From Actinacidiphila alni (lineage in GTDB: Bacteria; Actinomycetota; Actinomycetes; Streptomycetales; Streptomycetaceae): 64,000 nt of DNA. Below are positions 51,526 to 60,139 of the stretch, one piece after another; the stretch's first letter is position 1, and every line of letters begins with the position of its first letter. Position numbers and translations under genes: made by a program. The notes beneath the pieces are model-generated. The model saw only the letters and a program-made list of their open reading frames with translations, was not told where the DNA came from and did not search any database. The stretch lies in contig NZ_FONG01000026.1 of the NCBI RefSeq assembly GCF_900112845.1, positions 1-64,000 of the forward strand. The letters run 5' to 3'.

Positions 51526-52941
51526 ATGGCCGCAGGCACCCCCCGGGTCTTCGTCTCGCATCTGTCGGGCGTCGCGGTCTTCGACCCGAACGGCGACCAG
51601 GTCGGCCGGGTGCGGGACGTCGTGGTGATGCTGCGGGTCGGCGGACGGCCGCCGCGGGTGCTCGGCCTGGTGGTCGAGGTGGTCAGCAGGCGCCGGATCT
51701 TCCTGCCGATGACACGGGTGACGGGCGTGGAGTCCGGGCAGGTGATCACCACCGGGGTGCTGAACATGCGGCGCTTCGAGCAGCGGCCGACCGAGACCCT
51801 GGTGCTGGGCGAGCTGCTGGACCGCCGGGTGCGACTGGTCCCGGAGGACGCCTCCAAGGACGCGGTGGAATCCGTAGAGCCCGTGGAATCCGGCGACTCC
51901 GCCGATTCGGGTGAGGAGGTCACCGTCCTCGACGTCTCCATGACCCAGCTCCCGGCCCGCCGCGACTGGGAGATCGACAAGGTCTTCGTGCGCCGCGGCA
52001 AGCCCGGCGCGCTGCGCCGCAAGGGCTCCACGCTGACCGTCGACTGGTCCGCGGTGACCGGCTTCCGGCTCGCCGAGGATGGCCAGGGCGCCGAGAATCT
52101 GGTCGCCACCTTCGAGCAGCTGCGCCCCGCCGACCTGGCGAACGTGCTGCACCACCTGTCGCCCAAGCGACGCGGCGAGGTGGCCGCGGCCCTCGACGAC
52201 GACCGGCTCGCCGACGTCCTGGAGGAGCTGCCGGACGACGACCAGGTGGAGATCCTCGGCAAGCTGAAGGAGGAGCGCGCCGCGGACGTCCTGGAGGCGA
52301 TGGACCCGGACGACGCGGCCGACCTGCTGGCCGAGCTGCCCGCCGACGAGCAGGAACGCCTGCTCGCCCTGATGCAGCCGCAGGACGCGGCGGGCGTACG
52401 GCGGCTGCTGTCGTACGAGGAGCGGACCGCGGGCGGTCTGATGACGACCGAGCCGATCATCCTGCGCCCGGACGCCACCGTCGCGGACGCGCTCGCCCGG
52501 ATCCGCAACCCCGACCTGTCCCCTGCGCTGGCCGCGCAGGTCTACGTCACCCGGCCGCCGGACGAGACGCCGACCGGCAAGTACCTGGGCCTGGTGCACT
52601 TCCAGCGGCTGCTGCGCGATCCGCCGTTCACACTGCTCGGCTCGATCGTGGACACCGACCTCCAGCCGCTGTCCCCGGACACCCCGCTGCCGGCGGTGAC
52701 CAGCTATCTGGCCACGTACAACATGATCTCGGCGCCGGTGGTCAATATGACCGGGTCGCTGCTGGGCGCGGTCACCGTGGACGACGTGCTGGACCACCTG
52801 CTGCCCGAGGACTGGCGGGAGACGGATCTGCACGGCGCCGTCGGCCCGCACGCGCACCACATGACGGAGGACGAGGCCGACCGCGACAGGACCGTCGACG
52901 GTACGGCGACGACGGGGGTGGACGACGATGGCGGCCGATGA
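51526..52941 (+). CDS. MgtE N-domain/CBS protein without membrane domain
   Basis: A 471-residue soluble protein. A PRC-barrel-like region (VFDPNGDQVGRVRDVVV) lies near the N-terminus. A helical MgtE-N superhelix (about 195-305) follows, with repeated LADVLEELPDDD, ADVLEAMDPDDAADLLAELP units. Tandem CBS domains (about 310-430) include GLMTTEPIIL and MISAPVVNMTGSLLG. The magnesium-channel transmembrane domain of MgtE is absent. The protein may act as a free Mg2+ sensor, perhaps for the adjacent DUF1003 or CorA system. ATG 51526 begins MAAGTPRVFV. Its stop overlaps the DUF1003 start by 14 bases. Confidence 0.9.
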   Translation: MAAGTPRVFVSHLSGVAVFDPNGDQVGRVRDVVVMLRVGGRPPRVLGLVVEVVSRRRIFLPMTRVTGVESGQVITTGVLNMRRFEQRPTETLVLGELLDRRVRLVPEDASKDAVESVEPVESGDSADSGEEVTVLDVSMTQLPARRDWEIDKVFVRRGKPGALRRKGSTLTVDWSAVTGFRLAEDGQGAENLVATFEQLRPADLANVLHHLSPKRRGEVAAALDDDRLADVLEELPDDDQVEILGKLKEERAADVLEAMDPDDAADLLAELPADEQERLLALMQPQDAAGVRRLLSYEERTAGGLMTTEPIILRPDATVADALARIRNPDLSPALAAQVYVTRPPDETPTGKYLGLVHFQRLLRDPPFTLLGSIVDTDLQPLSPDTPLPAVTSYLATYNMISAPVVNMTGSLLGAVTVDDVLDHLLPEDWRETDLHGAVGPHAHHMTEDEADRDRTVDGTATTGVDDDGGR

Positions 52942-53512
52942 CCGGGACCGCCGGCACCCGCCGGGCGCGACCGCCGCCCCGCGCCGACGGGTCCGGCTGG
53001 ACCAGCCGCGCGCCCCGCGCCGCAGCCTGCTGCCGACGTACGACCCGGAGGCGTTCGGCAAGTTCTCCGAGCGGATCGCGCGCTTCCTGGGCACCGGGCG
53101 GTTCATCGTCTGGATGACGGTCCTGATCATCATGTGGGTGCTGTGGAACGTCTTCGCGCCCAAGGACATGCGCTTCGACAACTACCCCTTCATCTTCCTG
53201 ACGCTGATGCTGTCCCTCCAGGCGTCCTACGCGGCCCCGCTGATCCTGCTCGCACAGAACCGGCAGGACGACCGGGACCGGGTCAACCTCGAACAGGACC
53301 GCAAGCAGAACGAGCGCAGCATCGCCGACACCGAGTACCTGACCCGCGAGGTCGCGGCGCTGCGGATGAACTTGGGCGAGGTCGCCACCCGCGACTGGAT
53401 CCGCTCCGAACTCCAGGACCTGCTCAAGGAGATCGAGGAGCGCCAGGCGGACCACGGGCCCGGGCGGCAGGCGGACCGCCGCAGTGACGAAGGCGACGGA
53501 CGGGGGCGCTGA
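52928..53512 (+). CDS. DUF1003 membrane protein
   Basis: A 194-residue protein with a basic N-terminal tail, two transmembrane helices (RFIVWMTVLIIMWVLWNVF and FIFLTLMLSLQASYAAPLIL) and the DUF1003 signature LLAQNRQDDRDR. A cytoplasmic helical tail follows. Function unknown; frequent pairing with MgtE-like and CorA genes suggests a role in metal homeostasis. ATG 52928 lies inside the end of the MgtE-like gene, so the two are co-translated. Confidence 0.9.
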   Translation: MAADDRDRRHPPGATAAPRRRVRLDQPRAPRRSLLPTYDPEAFGKFSERIARFLGTGRFIVWMTVLIIMWVLWNVFAPKDMRFDNYPFIFLTLMLSLQASYAAPLILLAQNRQDDRDRVNLEQDRKQNERSIADTEYLTREVAALRMNLGEVATRDWIRSELQDLLKEIEERQADHGPGRQADRRSDEGDGRGR

Positions 53513-53544
53513 ACGGGGCCCCGCCACCGCCGTACCATCGACGT

Positions 53545-54702
53545 ATGGCTACCGACCCCGCAGGCTCCACGCCGACCGAAGACGCCGTGCGCGCCGCGCT
53601 CGCGACGGTGAACGACCCGGAGATCCACCAACCGATCACCGACCTCGGCATGGTCAAGTCCGTGGACATCGGCGCCGACGGCTCGGTCGACGTCACCGTG
53701 TACCTGACGGTGTCCGGCTGCCCGATGCGCGACACCATCACCACCAATGTCACCGCGGCCGTCGAGCGGGTCCCCGGGGTCACCTCGGTACGGGTCGCGC
53801 TCGACGTGATGAGCGACGAGCAGCGCCGCGAGCTGGCGTCGTCGCTGCGCGGCGGCCAGGCCGAGCGGGAGATCCCGTTCGCCCAGCCCGGCTCGCTGAC
53901 CCGGGTCTACGCGGTCGCGTCCGGCAAGGGCGGCGTCGGCAAGTCGTCGGTGACGGTCAACCTGGCGGCGGCGATGGCGGCCGACGGGCTGAAGGTCGGC
54001 GTCGTGGACGCGGACATCTACGGGCACAGCGTGCCGCGCATGCTCGGCGCGGAGGGCCGGCCCACCCAGGTCGAGAACATGATCATGCCGCCGTCCGCGA
54101 ACGGCGTGAAGGTCATCTCGATCGGCATGTTCACCCCGGGCAACGCGCCCGTGGTGTGGCGCGGGCCGATGCTGCACCGCGCGCTCCAGCAGTTCCTGGC
54201 CGACGTCTACTGGGGCGACCTGGACGTGCTGCTGCTCGACCTGCCGCCCGGCACCGGTGACATCGCGATCTCCGTGGCGCAGCTGGTGCCGAACGCGGAG
54301 ATCCTGGTCGTCACCACCCCGCAGCAGGCGGCGGCCGAGGTCGCCGAGCGCGCCGGGTCGATCGCGGTGCAGACGCACCAGAAGATCGTCGGCGTGGTGG
54401 AGAACATGGCGGGCATGCCGTGCCCGCACTGCGACGAGATCGTGGACGTCTTCGGCACCGGCGGCGGCGAGCGGGTCGCCGAGGGCCTGACCCGCACGAC
54501 CGGCGCGACCGTGCCGGTGCTCGGGCAGATCCCGATCGACGTGCGGCTGCGCGAGGGCGGCGACGACGGCCGGCCGGTCGCGGTCAGCCACCCCGACTCC
54601 CCCGCGGGCGCCGCGCTGCGCGCCATCGCGGGCAAGCTGGGCGGCCGTCAGCGCGGCCTGGCGGGCATGTCACTGGGGATCACCCCGCGCAACAAGTTCT
54701 GA
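53545..54702 (+). CDS. mrp: Mrp/ApbC iron-sulfur cluster carrier ATPase
   Basis: A 385-residue P-loop ATPase. The N-terminal MIP18/DUF59 domain (about 10-90) is followed by the deviant Walker A GKGGVGKSSVTV, and later VDADIYGHSVPRMLG and LLDLPPGTGD. The CxxC cluster site MPCPHCDEI is at about residue 290. Mrp carries and transfers Fe-S clusters to target proteins. ATG 53545 is 33 bases after the DUF1003 stop. A long hairpin follows the gene. Confidence 0.95.
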   Translation: MATDPAGSTPTEDAVRAALATVNDPEIHQPITDLGMVKSVDIGADGSVDVTVYLTVSGCPMRDTITTNVTAAVERVPGVTSVRVALDVMSDEQRRELASSLRGGQAEREIPFAQPGSLTRVYAVASGKGGVGKSSVTVNLAAAMAADGLKVGVVDADIYGHSVPRMLGAEGRPTQVENMIMPPSANGVKVISIGMFTPGNAPVVWRGPMLHRALQQFLADVYWGDLDVLLLDLPPGTGDIAISVAQLVPNAEILVVTTPQQAAAEVAERAGSIAVQTHQKIVGVVENMAGMPCPHCDEIVDVFGTGGGERVAEGLTRTTGATVPVLGQIPIDVRLREGGDDGRPVAVSHPDSPAGAALRAIAGKLGGRQRGLAGMSLGITPRNKF

Positions 54703-54749
54703 GCGCCCGGCGGGGCCGCGGGACGGCTCCGGGGGCGGCTTGAGCAGGA

Positions 54750-54790
54750 CGCCGGAGGGGCGGGCCGATGATCGGCCCGCCCCTCCGGCG
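54750..54790. terminator. 20-bp near-perfect palindrome, bidirectional terminator
   Basis: CGCCGGAGGGGCGGGCCGAT (54750-54769) pairs with 54771-54790 around a single G (in practice a 3-5-base loop). It lies between converging mrp and the 54817-55431 gene and is the longest perfect stem in the window. Confidence 0.8.
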
Positions 54791-54816
54791 TTCGCTGTCA
54801 CGGCGCGAGCGGCGCC

Positions 54817-55431
54817 TCAGCCCTCGTAGAGCGTCACGTCCTTGACGACGGCCAGGCCGAGACCGTACGCGCTCATGCCCCGCCCGTACGCGCCCAGATG
54901 CACCCCGCGCGCGGAGCCGGCCAGCACCCAGCCGTACTCGGACTCGCGGTAGTGGAAGGGGGTCGGGCTGCCGTCCACCGGGAGGGTCAGCGTGGACCAG
55001 CCGGGGCCCGTGAGGTCGTCGGCGAGGTCCCAGGCGGTGGCGGTCTGCTGGTCGAGCCAGTCCTGCCGCAGCGCGCGGTCCATCGTCGTCGGCCAGGTGC
55101 ACGACAGCAGCCCGGAACCGGCCAGCCAGGCCGCGGAGGAGACCGAGGTGGCCTCCAGGACGCCGGTGCCGTCGGAGCTGCGCCGTCCGGGGCGGTCGGC
55201 GAGGGTGACGACGACCGCGAAGCGCAGTCCTTCGGCGTCCGCGGGGGCCGCCTTCAGCGAGGGCTCGTCACCGTGCCCTATCGAGCCGTGCTCGACGGTG
55301 CCGTCCGCGCTCGCGCCGGTCGTGTGCAGCCAGCGCCGTCCGGTGAACGCCTCGTCCAGCCCGTACCAAGGGAAGTCGGCCATCAAGTAGCCGTCGACCG
55401 CCCCCTGTGCCCTGCCGGTCTTCGTCTCCAT
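54817..55431 (-). CDS. Conserved hypothetical protein
   Basis: A 204-residue cytosolic protein with no recognised domain. It contains FPWYGLDEAFTGRRW near the N-terminus, HYRESEYGWVLAGSARGVHLGAYG, and a final VKDVTLYEG. Trp/Tyr/Gly content suggests a compact beta-rich fold. ATG 55431 was chosen because GGAGGAGG lies upstream; a TTG at 55458 is less likely. It sits between mrp and tatB, both of which face away from or toward it, so it is probably a single-gene unit. Confidence 0.7.
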   Translation of the reverse strand: METKTGRAQGAVDGYLMADFPWYGLDEAFTGRRWLHTTGASADGTVEHGSIGHGDEPSLKAAPADAEGLRFAVVVTLADRPGRRSSDGTGVLEATSVSSAAWLAGSGLLSCTWPTTMDRALRQDWLDQQTATAWDLADDLTGPGWSTLTLPVDGSPTPFHYRESEYGWVLAGSARGVHLGAYGRGMSAYGLGLAVVKDVTLYEG

Positions 55432-55583
55432 GCGGGGTAACGCCTCCTCCGTGCCCAAGTGGGCGACTCGCCATCTTGCCCGACCCTGGGTGGGTTCGGG
55501 AGCCGAAACGGCTCACGGTGACGGCGAACACACGGACAATAGCCACCCGCAGGGGTGAAACGGCGTCAACCGGTTGACTTGGC

Positions 55584-56054
55584 TCAGGTCGCGTCGGAAT
55601 CGAAGGGCGGTGCCTCGCCCGGGTCGAGCCGGTCGGGCTTGCGGAGTTTGTCGGGCGTGCCGGACGAACCGCTGCCCGAGGAACCGTTCGCGGACGAGCC
55701 GTTGGCGGAGGTGGTGGGCTCCACACCGTTGACGGCGTCGGTGACCTCGGCCATCTCCTTGCGGAAGTCGAAGCCGTTGCGGATCTCCTTGAGACCCAGC
55801 TCGTCCATCTCGCCGTCGCTCATCAGATTCTTCTTGATGAACGTCTTCGGATTGAGGTCCTCGAACTCGAAGTCCTTGAACTCCGGGCCCAGCTCCCGCC
55901 GGATGTCCTCCTTGGCGCTGTCGGAGAACTCCCGGATCTTCCGGATGAAGTTCATCGTGTCCTGGATGACCTTGGGCAGCTTGTCCGGGCCGAAGACGAG
56001 GACGGCAAGGACCACGAGCGCGACCAGCTCCAGCGGGCCTATGTCGAAGAACAC
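55584..56054 (-). CDS. tatB: Sec-independent translocase component TatB
   Basis: A 156-residue protein. The N-terminal membrane helix VFFDIGPLELVALVVLAVLV is followed by the hinge FGPDKLP and an amphipathic helix. The tail is hydrophilic and ends in a Ser/Gly-rich repeat (NGSSANGSSGSGSSG). TatB helps TatC receive twin-arginine substrates. GTG 56054 has AAGGAG 7 bases upstream and puts the helix at the N-terminus; an upstream ATG at 56078 is unlikely. It follows the sigma/anti-sigma pair as in M. tuberculosis, but without htrA between. Confidence 0.92.
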   Translation of the reverse strand: MFFDIGPLELVALVVLAVLVFGPDKLPKVIQDTMNFIRKIREFSDSAKEDIRRELGPEFKDFEFEDLNPKTFIKKNLMSDGEMDELGLKEIRNGFDFRKEMAEVTDAVNGVEPTTSANGSSANGSSGSGSSGTPDKLRKPDRLDPGEAPPFDSDAT

Positions 56055-56195
56055 CTTGCAGCTCCTTGGGACGTCCACAGCCGGGAAGGCAGGGTCCGGC
56101 GGACATTACGGTACCTGCCCGCGCGGGCGGTGCGGGAGTGGCTCCGGCCAACACTACGTCGCGACCGGGTAAAGGGTCAGCCCCCGGTCGGCAGG

Positions 56196-57158
56196 TCAGT
56201 GGTGTATCGCGGGCGTCTGTGCCGCCGACGGCGCCGGGGTCGCGCTGGTGGTCACCAGGGGCAGCGCCTTGGGCGCGAGCAGCGGCCGGGTCACCGAAAC
56301 GGGTGTCACCGAACTGACGGCGCCGGGCGCGCGCAGCAGCCGTCGGTCCTCGGCGTCCAGCACGCTGCGCGGGGTGACCCCGCGGGTGTCGGGCACCGAA
56401 TTGGCGCTCAGCGGGCTGACCGCGGGGCCGTCGTCGGGGCGGGCGCCGCCGTCGACCGCGGCCTCCATCGGCAGCGCGCTGCCCAGGGCGATGGCCGCCA
56501 GCGAGAAGGCGCCCGCGGCGGCGAAGGCGAACCGCCGGCCGCGGGAGGCCGCGGCGCCGGAGCCGGAGTGCGCGGGGTGGTCGGGGTGTCCCGGGTGCGC
56601 AGGACCGCCCTCGGTGGTGGCGGCACGGGTCAGCTCGTGGATACGGAAGCCGCGCGCGCCGGAGCCGCCGGGCACGAGGTCGCGGGCCGGGGCGAGGAAG
56701 GAGAACTCCTCGCGGCGCCGGCCGCCGCCGAAGACACCGGAGCCGAGCAGGCCGCCGTCGAAGGGGCCGCGCCGCTCCTGGTCGCGGCCGCCGGTGACGG
56801 CGCCGGGTCCCTGATCGTCGTCGTCGCGGTCGTCGCGCCCGCTCCTGCCGGCCGCGTCGTCCGCGCCGAAGCCGTCGCCCGCCGCCGGGTCCTCGCCGGA
56901 CGGCGGCAGGCCCGGCAGGCCCTGCAACCGGGCCAGCAGTCCGGCGGAGAGCGCGGGCGGCTCGGAGGCCGCCACCACGTTCTTCAGCCGCCGCTGTTCA
57001 CTGGCGGCGGCCTTGCACTGCGGACAGGTCACCAGATGGGCGAGCACCCGGTCCCGGGTGTCGTCGCCCAGTTCACCGTCGACGAACGCGGCGAGCCGGT
57101 CGCCAAGGTGCTGCTCGGCAGGCGTCGCATGCTGTTCGCCTGAACCGCTGCTGCTCAC
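56196..57158 (-). CDS. rseA: Zinc-finger anti-sigma factor (RseA-like)
   Basis: A 320-residue protein. The N-terminal zinc-binding anti-sigma domain (residues about 15-60) has LAAFVDGELGDDTR and HLVTCPQCKAAA, the HxxxCxxC motif. A long Gly/Asp/Arg-rich linker follows, then one transmembrane segment (about 205-228, FAFAAAGAFSLAAIALGS) and a Pro/Thr/Ser-rich extracytoplasmic tail of about 90 residues. It should hold the upstream SigE-type sigma factor inactive at the membrane or under oxidising stress. GTG 57158 overlaps the sigma stop as GTGA. Confidence 0.88.
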   Translation of the reverse strand: MSSSGSGEQHATPAEQHLGDRLAAFVDGELGDDTRDRVLAHLVTCPQCKAAASEQRRLKNVVAASEPPALSAGLLARLQGLPGLPPSGEDPAAGDGFGADDAAGRSGRDDRDDDDQGPGAVTGGRDQERRGPFDGGLLGSGVFGGGRRREEFSFLAPARDLVPGGSGARGFRIHELTRAATTEGGPAHPGHPDHPAHSGSGAAASRGRRFAFAAAGAFSLAAIALGSALPMEAAVDGGARPDDGPAVSPLSANSVPDTRGVTPRSVLDAEDRRLLRAPGAVSSVTPVSVTRPLLAPKALPLVTTSATPAPSAAQTPAIHH

Positions 57159-57928
57159 GCTCTCCCGCCCTCCAGGCCAGGTTTCGGTGCAGTGGCAGCG
57201 AGCGCGGGAGCCGGCCGGGCGCCGGGCGCCCGGTGTTCCAGAGCCTTGCGCAGGTGGGAGCGGCCGCGGTGGATCCTGCTCCGCACCGTACCCAGCTTCA
57301 CACCCAGCGTCGCGGCGATCTCCTCGTACGACAGTCCCTCGATGTCGCAGAGCACGACGGCGGCGCGGAACTCCGGCGCGAGGGTGTCCAGCGCCTGCTG
57401 GACGTCCGCGTCGAAGTGCGTGTCGTTGAAGTGCTGCGCGGGAGACGGCTCGCGGCTGGGCAGCCGCTCTGCCGCGTCGTCCCCGAGGGCGTCGAAACGG
57501 ATCCGCTGGCGGCGGCGCACCATGTCCAGGAAGAGATTGGTGGTGATGCGGTGCAGCCAGCCCTCGAACGTGCCGGGCGTGTAGGTGGACAGGGAGCGGA
57601 AGACCCGCACGAAGACCTCTTGGGTGAGATCCTCCGCGTCGTGCTGGTTGCCGGTCAGGCGGTACGCCAGCCGGTAGACCCGGGCACTGTGCGTGCTGAC
57701 GATCTCCTCCCAGGAGGGAGGCGTCCACGCCTGAGCGTCCCCGTCGGTGGCGAACGTCGCGGTCGCGGTCGCGGGAGTGTTGTCGCGTGAACGATCATCA
57801 GCAGTGTTGGTCACGGATTTCGGCTGTCCGGCGGACCGGAGAATACGCCTGAGCGTTCCCCTGTTGTCACCGGCCGCAGCCGCACCTCCCCTGTCGGCTC
57901 TGGTGGTGTCCAGTAGAGCCCCTACCAT
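57155..57928 (-). CDS. sigE: ECF sigma factor, SigE type
   Basis: A 257-residue ECF sigma factor. Region 2 (about 85-150) has SARVYRLAYRLTGNQHDAEDLTQEVFVRVF. Region 4 (about 180-240) has LAPEFRAAVVLCDIEGLSYEEIA, then GVKLGTVRSRIHRGRS. The first 75 residues are a low-complexity N-terminal extension. ATG 57928 with GAGG upstream was chosen. The partner anti-sigma gene overlaps by 4 bases. By synteny (O-methyltransferase, sigE, anti-sigma, tatB, mrp) it matches M. tuberculosis SigE, an envelope-stress factor. It is not the Streptomyces gene historically called sigE, so the symbol is used in the mycobacterial sense. Confidence 0.9.
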   Translation of the reverse strand: MVGALLDTTRADRGGAAAAGDNRGTLRRILRSAGQPKSVTNTADDRSRDNTPATATATFATDGDAQAWTPPSWEEIVSTHSARVYRLAYRLTGNQHDAEDLTQEVFVRVFRSLSTYTPGTFEGWLHRITTNLFLDMVRRRQRIRFDALGDDAAERLPSREPSPAQHFNDTHFDADVQQALDTLAPEFRAAVVLCDIEGLSYEEIAATLGVKLGTVRSRIHRGRSHLRKALEHRAPGARPAPALAATAPKPGLEGGRA

Positions 57929-58154
57929 ATCCACCTCGCCCGTTAGCTCCGGATAAGTGCGCTGTTGCCATTGCCTTTCCGGGACTTCCGCGGGCCGCGG
58001 AGGGCCGAAGTCGCCTTCCGCCCGTATCGTCCCGCCCGTATCAGTCCCGTATGCCTAACGCGCGGTCCCATCAGCGGGTTCCCGCCCCCAGCGGATACAG
58101 TCGCCGGGCGGGCCGCAACTGTGACGGGAATCCACTGCGGACAGGGAGAGGGAC

Positions 58155-58790
58155 ATTACCGGGAACCGGCAGGCGAGCTGGGCGTTCGCCGACGCCTTCG
58201 TCGCCGAGGACGACGCCCTCATACGCGCCCGCGCCCGTGCCCACGCGGCGGGTCTGCGGCCGGTCTCGCCCGGCACCGGCGCGACGCTGCGGCTGCTGGC
58301 CGCCGCGGGCGACGCGAAGTCGGTGGTGGAGATCGGCACCGGCACCGGGGTCTCCGGCATCCACCTGCTGCGCGGGATGCGCGCCGACGGTGTGCTGACC
58401 ACCGTCGACACCGAGCCGGACCGGCTGCAACTGGCGCGCGAGGCGTACCGCGAGGCCGGTTTCGCGGCCAACCGCTCCCGGGTCATCCCCGGCCGCGCCC
58501 TGGACGTGCTGCCCCGGCTCACCGACGGCGGCTACGACCTGGTCTTCTGCGACGCCGACCGGCTGGAGTACGTGGACTATCTCGACGAGGCGCTGCGGCT
58601 GCTGCGGCCGGGCGGCCTGGTCTGCTTCGAGGGCGCCTTCGCCCGCGGGCGCGCCCTGGACGCCGCGCACCAGGACCCGGAGTCGCTGCGGCTGCGCGAG
58701 CTGATGCGGGCGGTGCGGGACAGTCCGCGGCTCGCGCCGGTGCTGCTGCCGACCGACGACGGGCTGCTGTGCGCGGTGCGGCGCAAGTAA
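58155..58790 (+). CDS. Class I O-methyltransferase (AdoMet dependent), apparent ATT start
   Basis: A 211-residue methyltransferase. VVEIGTGTGVSG is SAM motif I, TVDTEPDRLQLAREAY motif II, and VFCDADRLEYVDYLDEAL holds the metal/catalytic region typical of the CCoAOMT-like family (Rv1220c type). In frame, a TGA ends at 58124. Between it and the conserved motif I (about 58323) there is no ATG, GTG or TTG. ATT at 58155 is preceded by GGGAGAGGGAC and begins the family-like N-terminus (I/M)TGNRQASWAFAD. ATT initiation is therefore the simplest reading. It is divergent from sigE. Confidence 0.87.
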   Translation: MTGNRQASWAFADAFVAEDDALIRARARAHAAGLRPVSPGTGATLRLLAAAGDAKSVVEIGTGTGVSGIHLLRGMRADGVLTTVDTEPDRLQLAREAYREAGFAANRSRVIPGRALDVLPRLTDGGYDLVFCDADRLEYVDYLDEALRLLRPGGLVCFEGAFARGRALDAAHQDPESLRLRELMRAVRDSPRLAPVLLPTDDGLLCAVRRK

Positions 58791-58831
58791 CGCGTGCGGC
58801 CGCGGGCGCGGAATGGCGGGACCGTACGACG

Positions 58832-58870
58832 ACGGCCCCGCGCACGGAGGAAATCCGTGAACGGGGCCGT
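58832..58870. terminator. Two-part hairpin between convergent genes
   Basis: ACGGCCCCG (58832-58840) pairs with 58862-58870 and CACGGA with TCCGTG inside it. It lies between the O-methyltransferase and the DUF3117 gene. Confidence 0.65.
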
Positions 58871-58893
58871 GACGAATTGTGGGACCGCTGGTC

Positions 58894-59061
58894 TCAGGCG
58901 ATGGCCTTCTTCAACGCGTCGCCGAGGGCATCCGCCTCGTCCGGGGTCAGCTCGACAACAAGCCGCCCGCCGCCCTCAAGCGGAACGCGCATGATGATGC
59001 TCCGCCCCTCCTTGGTCACCTCGAGCGGGCCGTCACCCGTCCGCGGCTTCATGGCCGCCAT
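58894..59061 (-). CDS. DUF3117 conserved actinobacterial protein
   Basis: A 55-residue protein, MAAMKPRTGDGPLEV then GRSIIMRVPLEGGGRLVVEL and a helical LTPDEADALGDALKK end. DUF3117 is a near-universal actinobacterial family of unknown function (Rv1211 type). ATG 59061 has GGAAGGGG upstream. A good promoter candidate lies 54 bases upstream. Confidence 0.9.
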   Translation of the reverse strand: MAAMKPRTGDGPLEVTKEGRSIIMRVPLEGGGRLVVELTPDEADALGDALKKAIA

Positions 59062-59114
59062 GCTCGTTCCCCTTCCTGAAACCAGCTCGGACTCGAACAC
59101 ATTGGTTCTCGGCC

Positions 59115-59145
59115 ATTATCCCGCATCGATCGTCCCGATGACCAA
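59115..59145 (-). promoter_or_regulatory. Probable promoter of the DUF3117 gene
   Basis: Read leftward: TTGGTC (59140-59145), 19-base spacer, GATAAT (59115-59120), 54 bases before the ATG. The -10 match is strong; the spacer is 2 bases long. Confidence 0.5.
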
Positions 59146-59329
59146 CGGCGGTCGTATTTCGTTCGGCAAGGCCCCTCCCCAAAACCGGCCAATTCGCCGA
59201 GCGCGCATGGATCGGCCGGGTGGGCCAAGCCTATCGGCCGGGTCCGACGTTTGACGTACGTCACATGCCCGGGCGCCGCGATGTCCGGCATTCTGGCCAG
59301 GACCGATGCCGCGACGAAGGGGTTCTGCC

Positions 59330-60112
59330 ATGGCCGACAGCGTTCTGTACGAGGTGACCGAGGGGCTCGCGACCGTCACTTTCAACCGTCCGGAAGCGAT
59401 GAACGCGCTCGACACGGACACCAAGAACGCGCTGCGGGACGCTCTGCGGGAGGCGGCCGGGGACACGGCGGTGCGGGCGGTGCTGCTGACCGGGACGGGG
59501 CGGGCCTTCTGCGTCGGGCAGGACTTGAAGGAGCATGTCGCCGTGCTGGCGGCGGGCGGCGGCATGACGACGGTCTCCGAGCACTACAACCCGATCGTCA
59601 CGGCGATCGCGACCATGGACAAGCCCGTGGTGGCGGGGGTGAACGGGGTCGCCGCGGGCGCCGGGGCCGGGTTCGCCTTCGCGGCGGACTACCGGGTGGT
59701 GGCGGACACCGCGGCCTTCAACACGTCCTTCGCCGGGGTGGCGCTCAGCGCGGACTCGGGTGTGTCGTGGACGCTGCCGCGGCTGGTCGGGCAGAGCCGG
59801 GCCTCGGACCTGCTGCTCTTCCCGCGGTCGGTGGGCGCCGAGGAGGCGCTTGCGCTGGGCATCGCGAACCGGGTGGTGCCCGCGGCCGAGCTGGCGGCCG
59901 AGGCCGCGGCCGTCGCCCGCCGCCTCGCCGACGGGCCCACCGTCGCGTACGCGGCCATCAAGGCCGCCCTCGCGTACGGCGCCGCCCATTCCCTCCCCGA
60001 CACCCTCGCCCTGGAGGACACCCTCCAAACCCGCGCCGGCTCCTCCGCCGACCACCGCATCGCGGTCGACGCCTTCCTCAAGAAGGAGGCCCCGAAGTAC
60101 GTGGGCCACTGA
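59330..60112 (+). CDS. Enoyl-CoA hydratase/isomerase family protein
   Basis: A 260-residue crotonase-fold enzyme. VNGVAAGAGAGFAFAADYR is the CoA-binding and oxyanion signature (about 95-115), with AFCVGQDLKEH forming the other oxyanion region. The canonical second catalytic Glu position, in the helix of residues about 125-145, is occupied by a Ser/Asp-containing segment (VALSADSGVSWTLPRLVG), as in PaaG/isomerase-like members. It acts in fatty-acid or aromatic catabolism; the substrate is unknown. ATG 59330 has GAAGGGG. It is followed by an inverted repeat element. Confidence 0.9.
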   Translation: MADSVLYEVTEGLATVTFNRPEAMNALDTDTKNALRDALREAAGDTAVRAVLLTGTGRAFCVGQDLKEHVAVLAAGGGMTTVSEHYNPIVTAIATMDKPVVAGVNGVAAGAGAGFAFAADYRVVADTAAFNTSFAGVALSADSGVSWTLPRLVGQSRASDLLLFPRSVGAEEALALGIANRVVPAAELAAEAAAVARRLADGPTVAYAAIKAALAYGAAHSLPDTLALEDTLQTRAGSSADHRIAVDAFLKKEAPKYVGH

Positions 60113-60139
60113 GGGGAGCGCTCATAGCCGCTGGGCCTG

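Noticed and set aside
59250..59262. TTGACGTACGTC as a -35 box for the enoyl-CoA hydratase
   Set aside because: No -10 hexamer lies at 16-19 bases. The GACGTACGTC palindrome may be a regulator site, but there is no second copy to support it.
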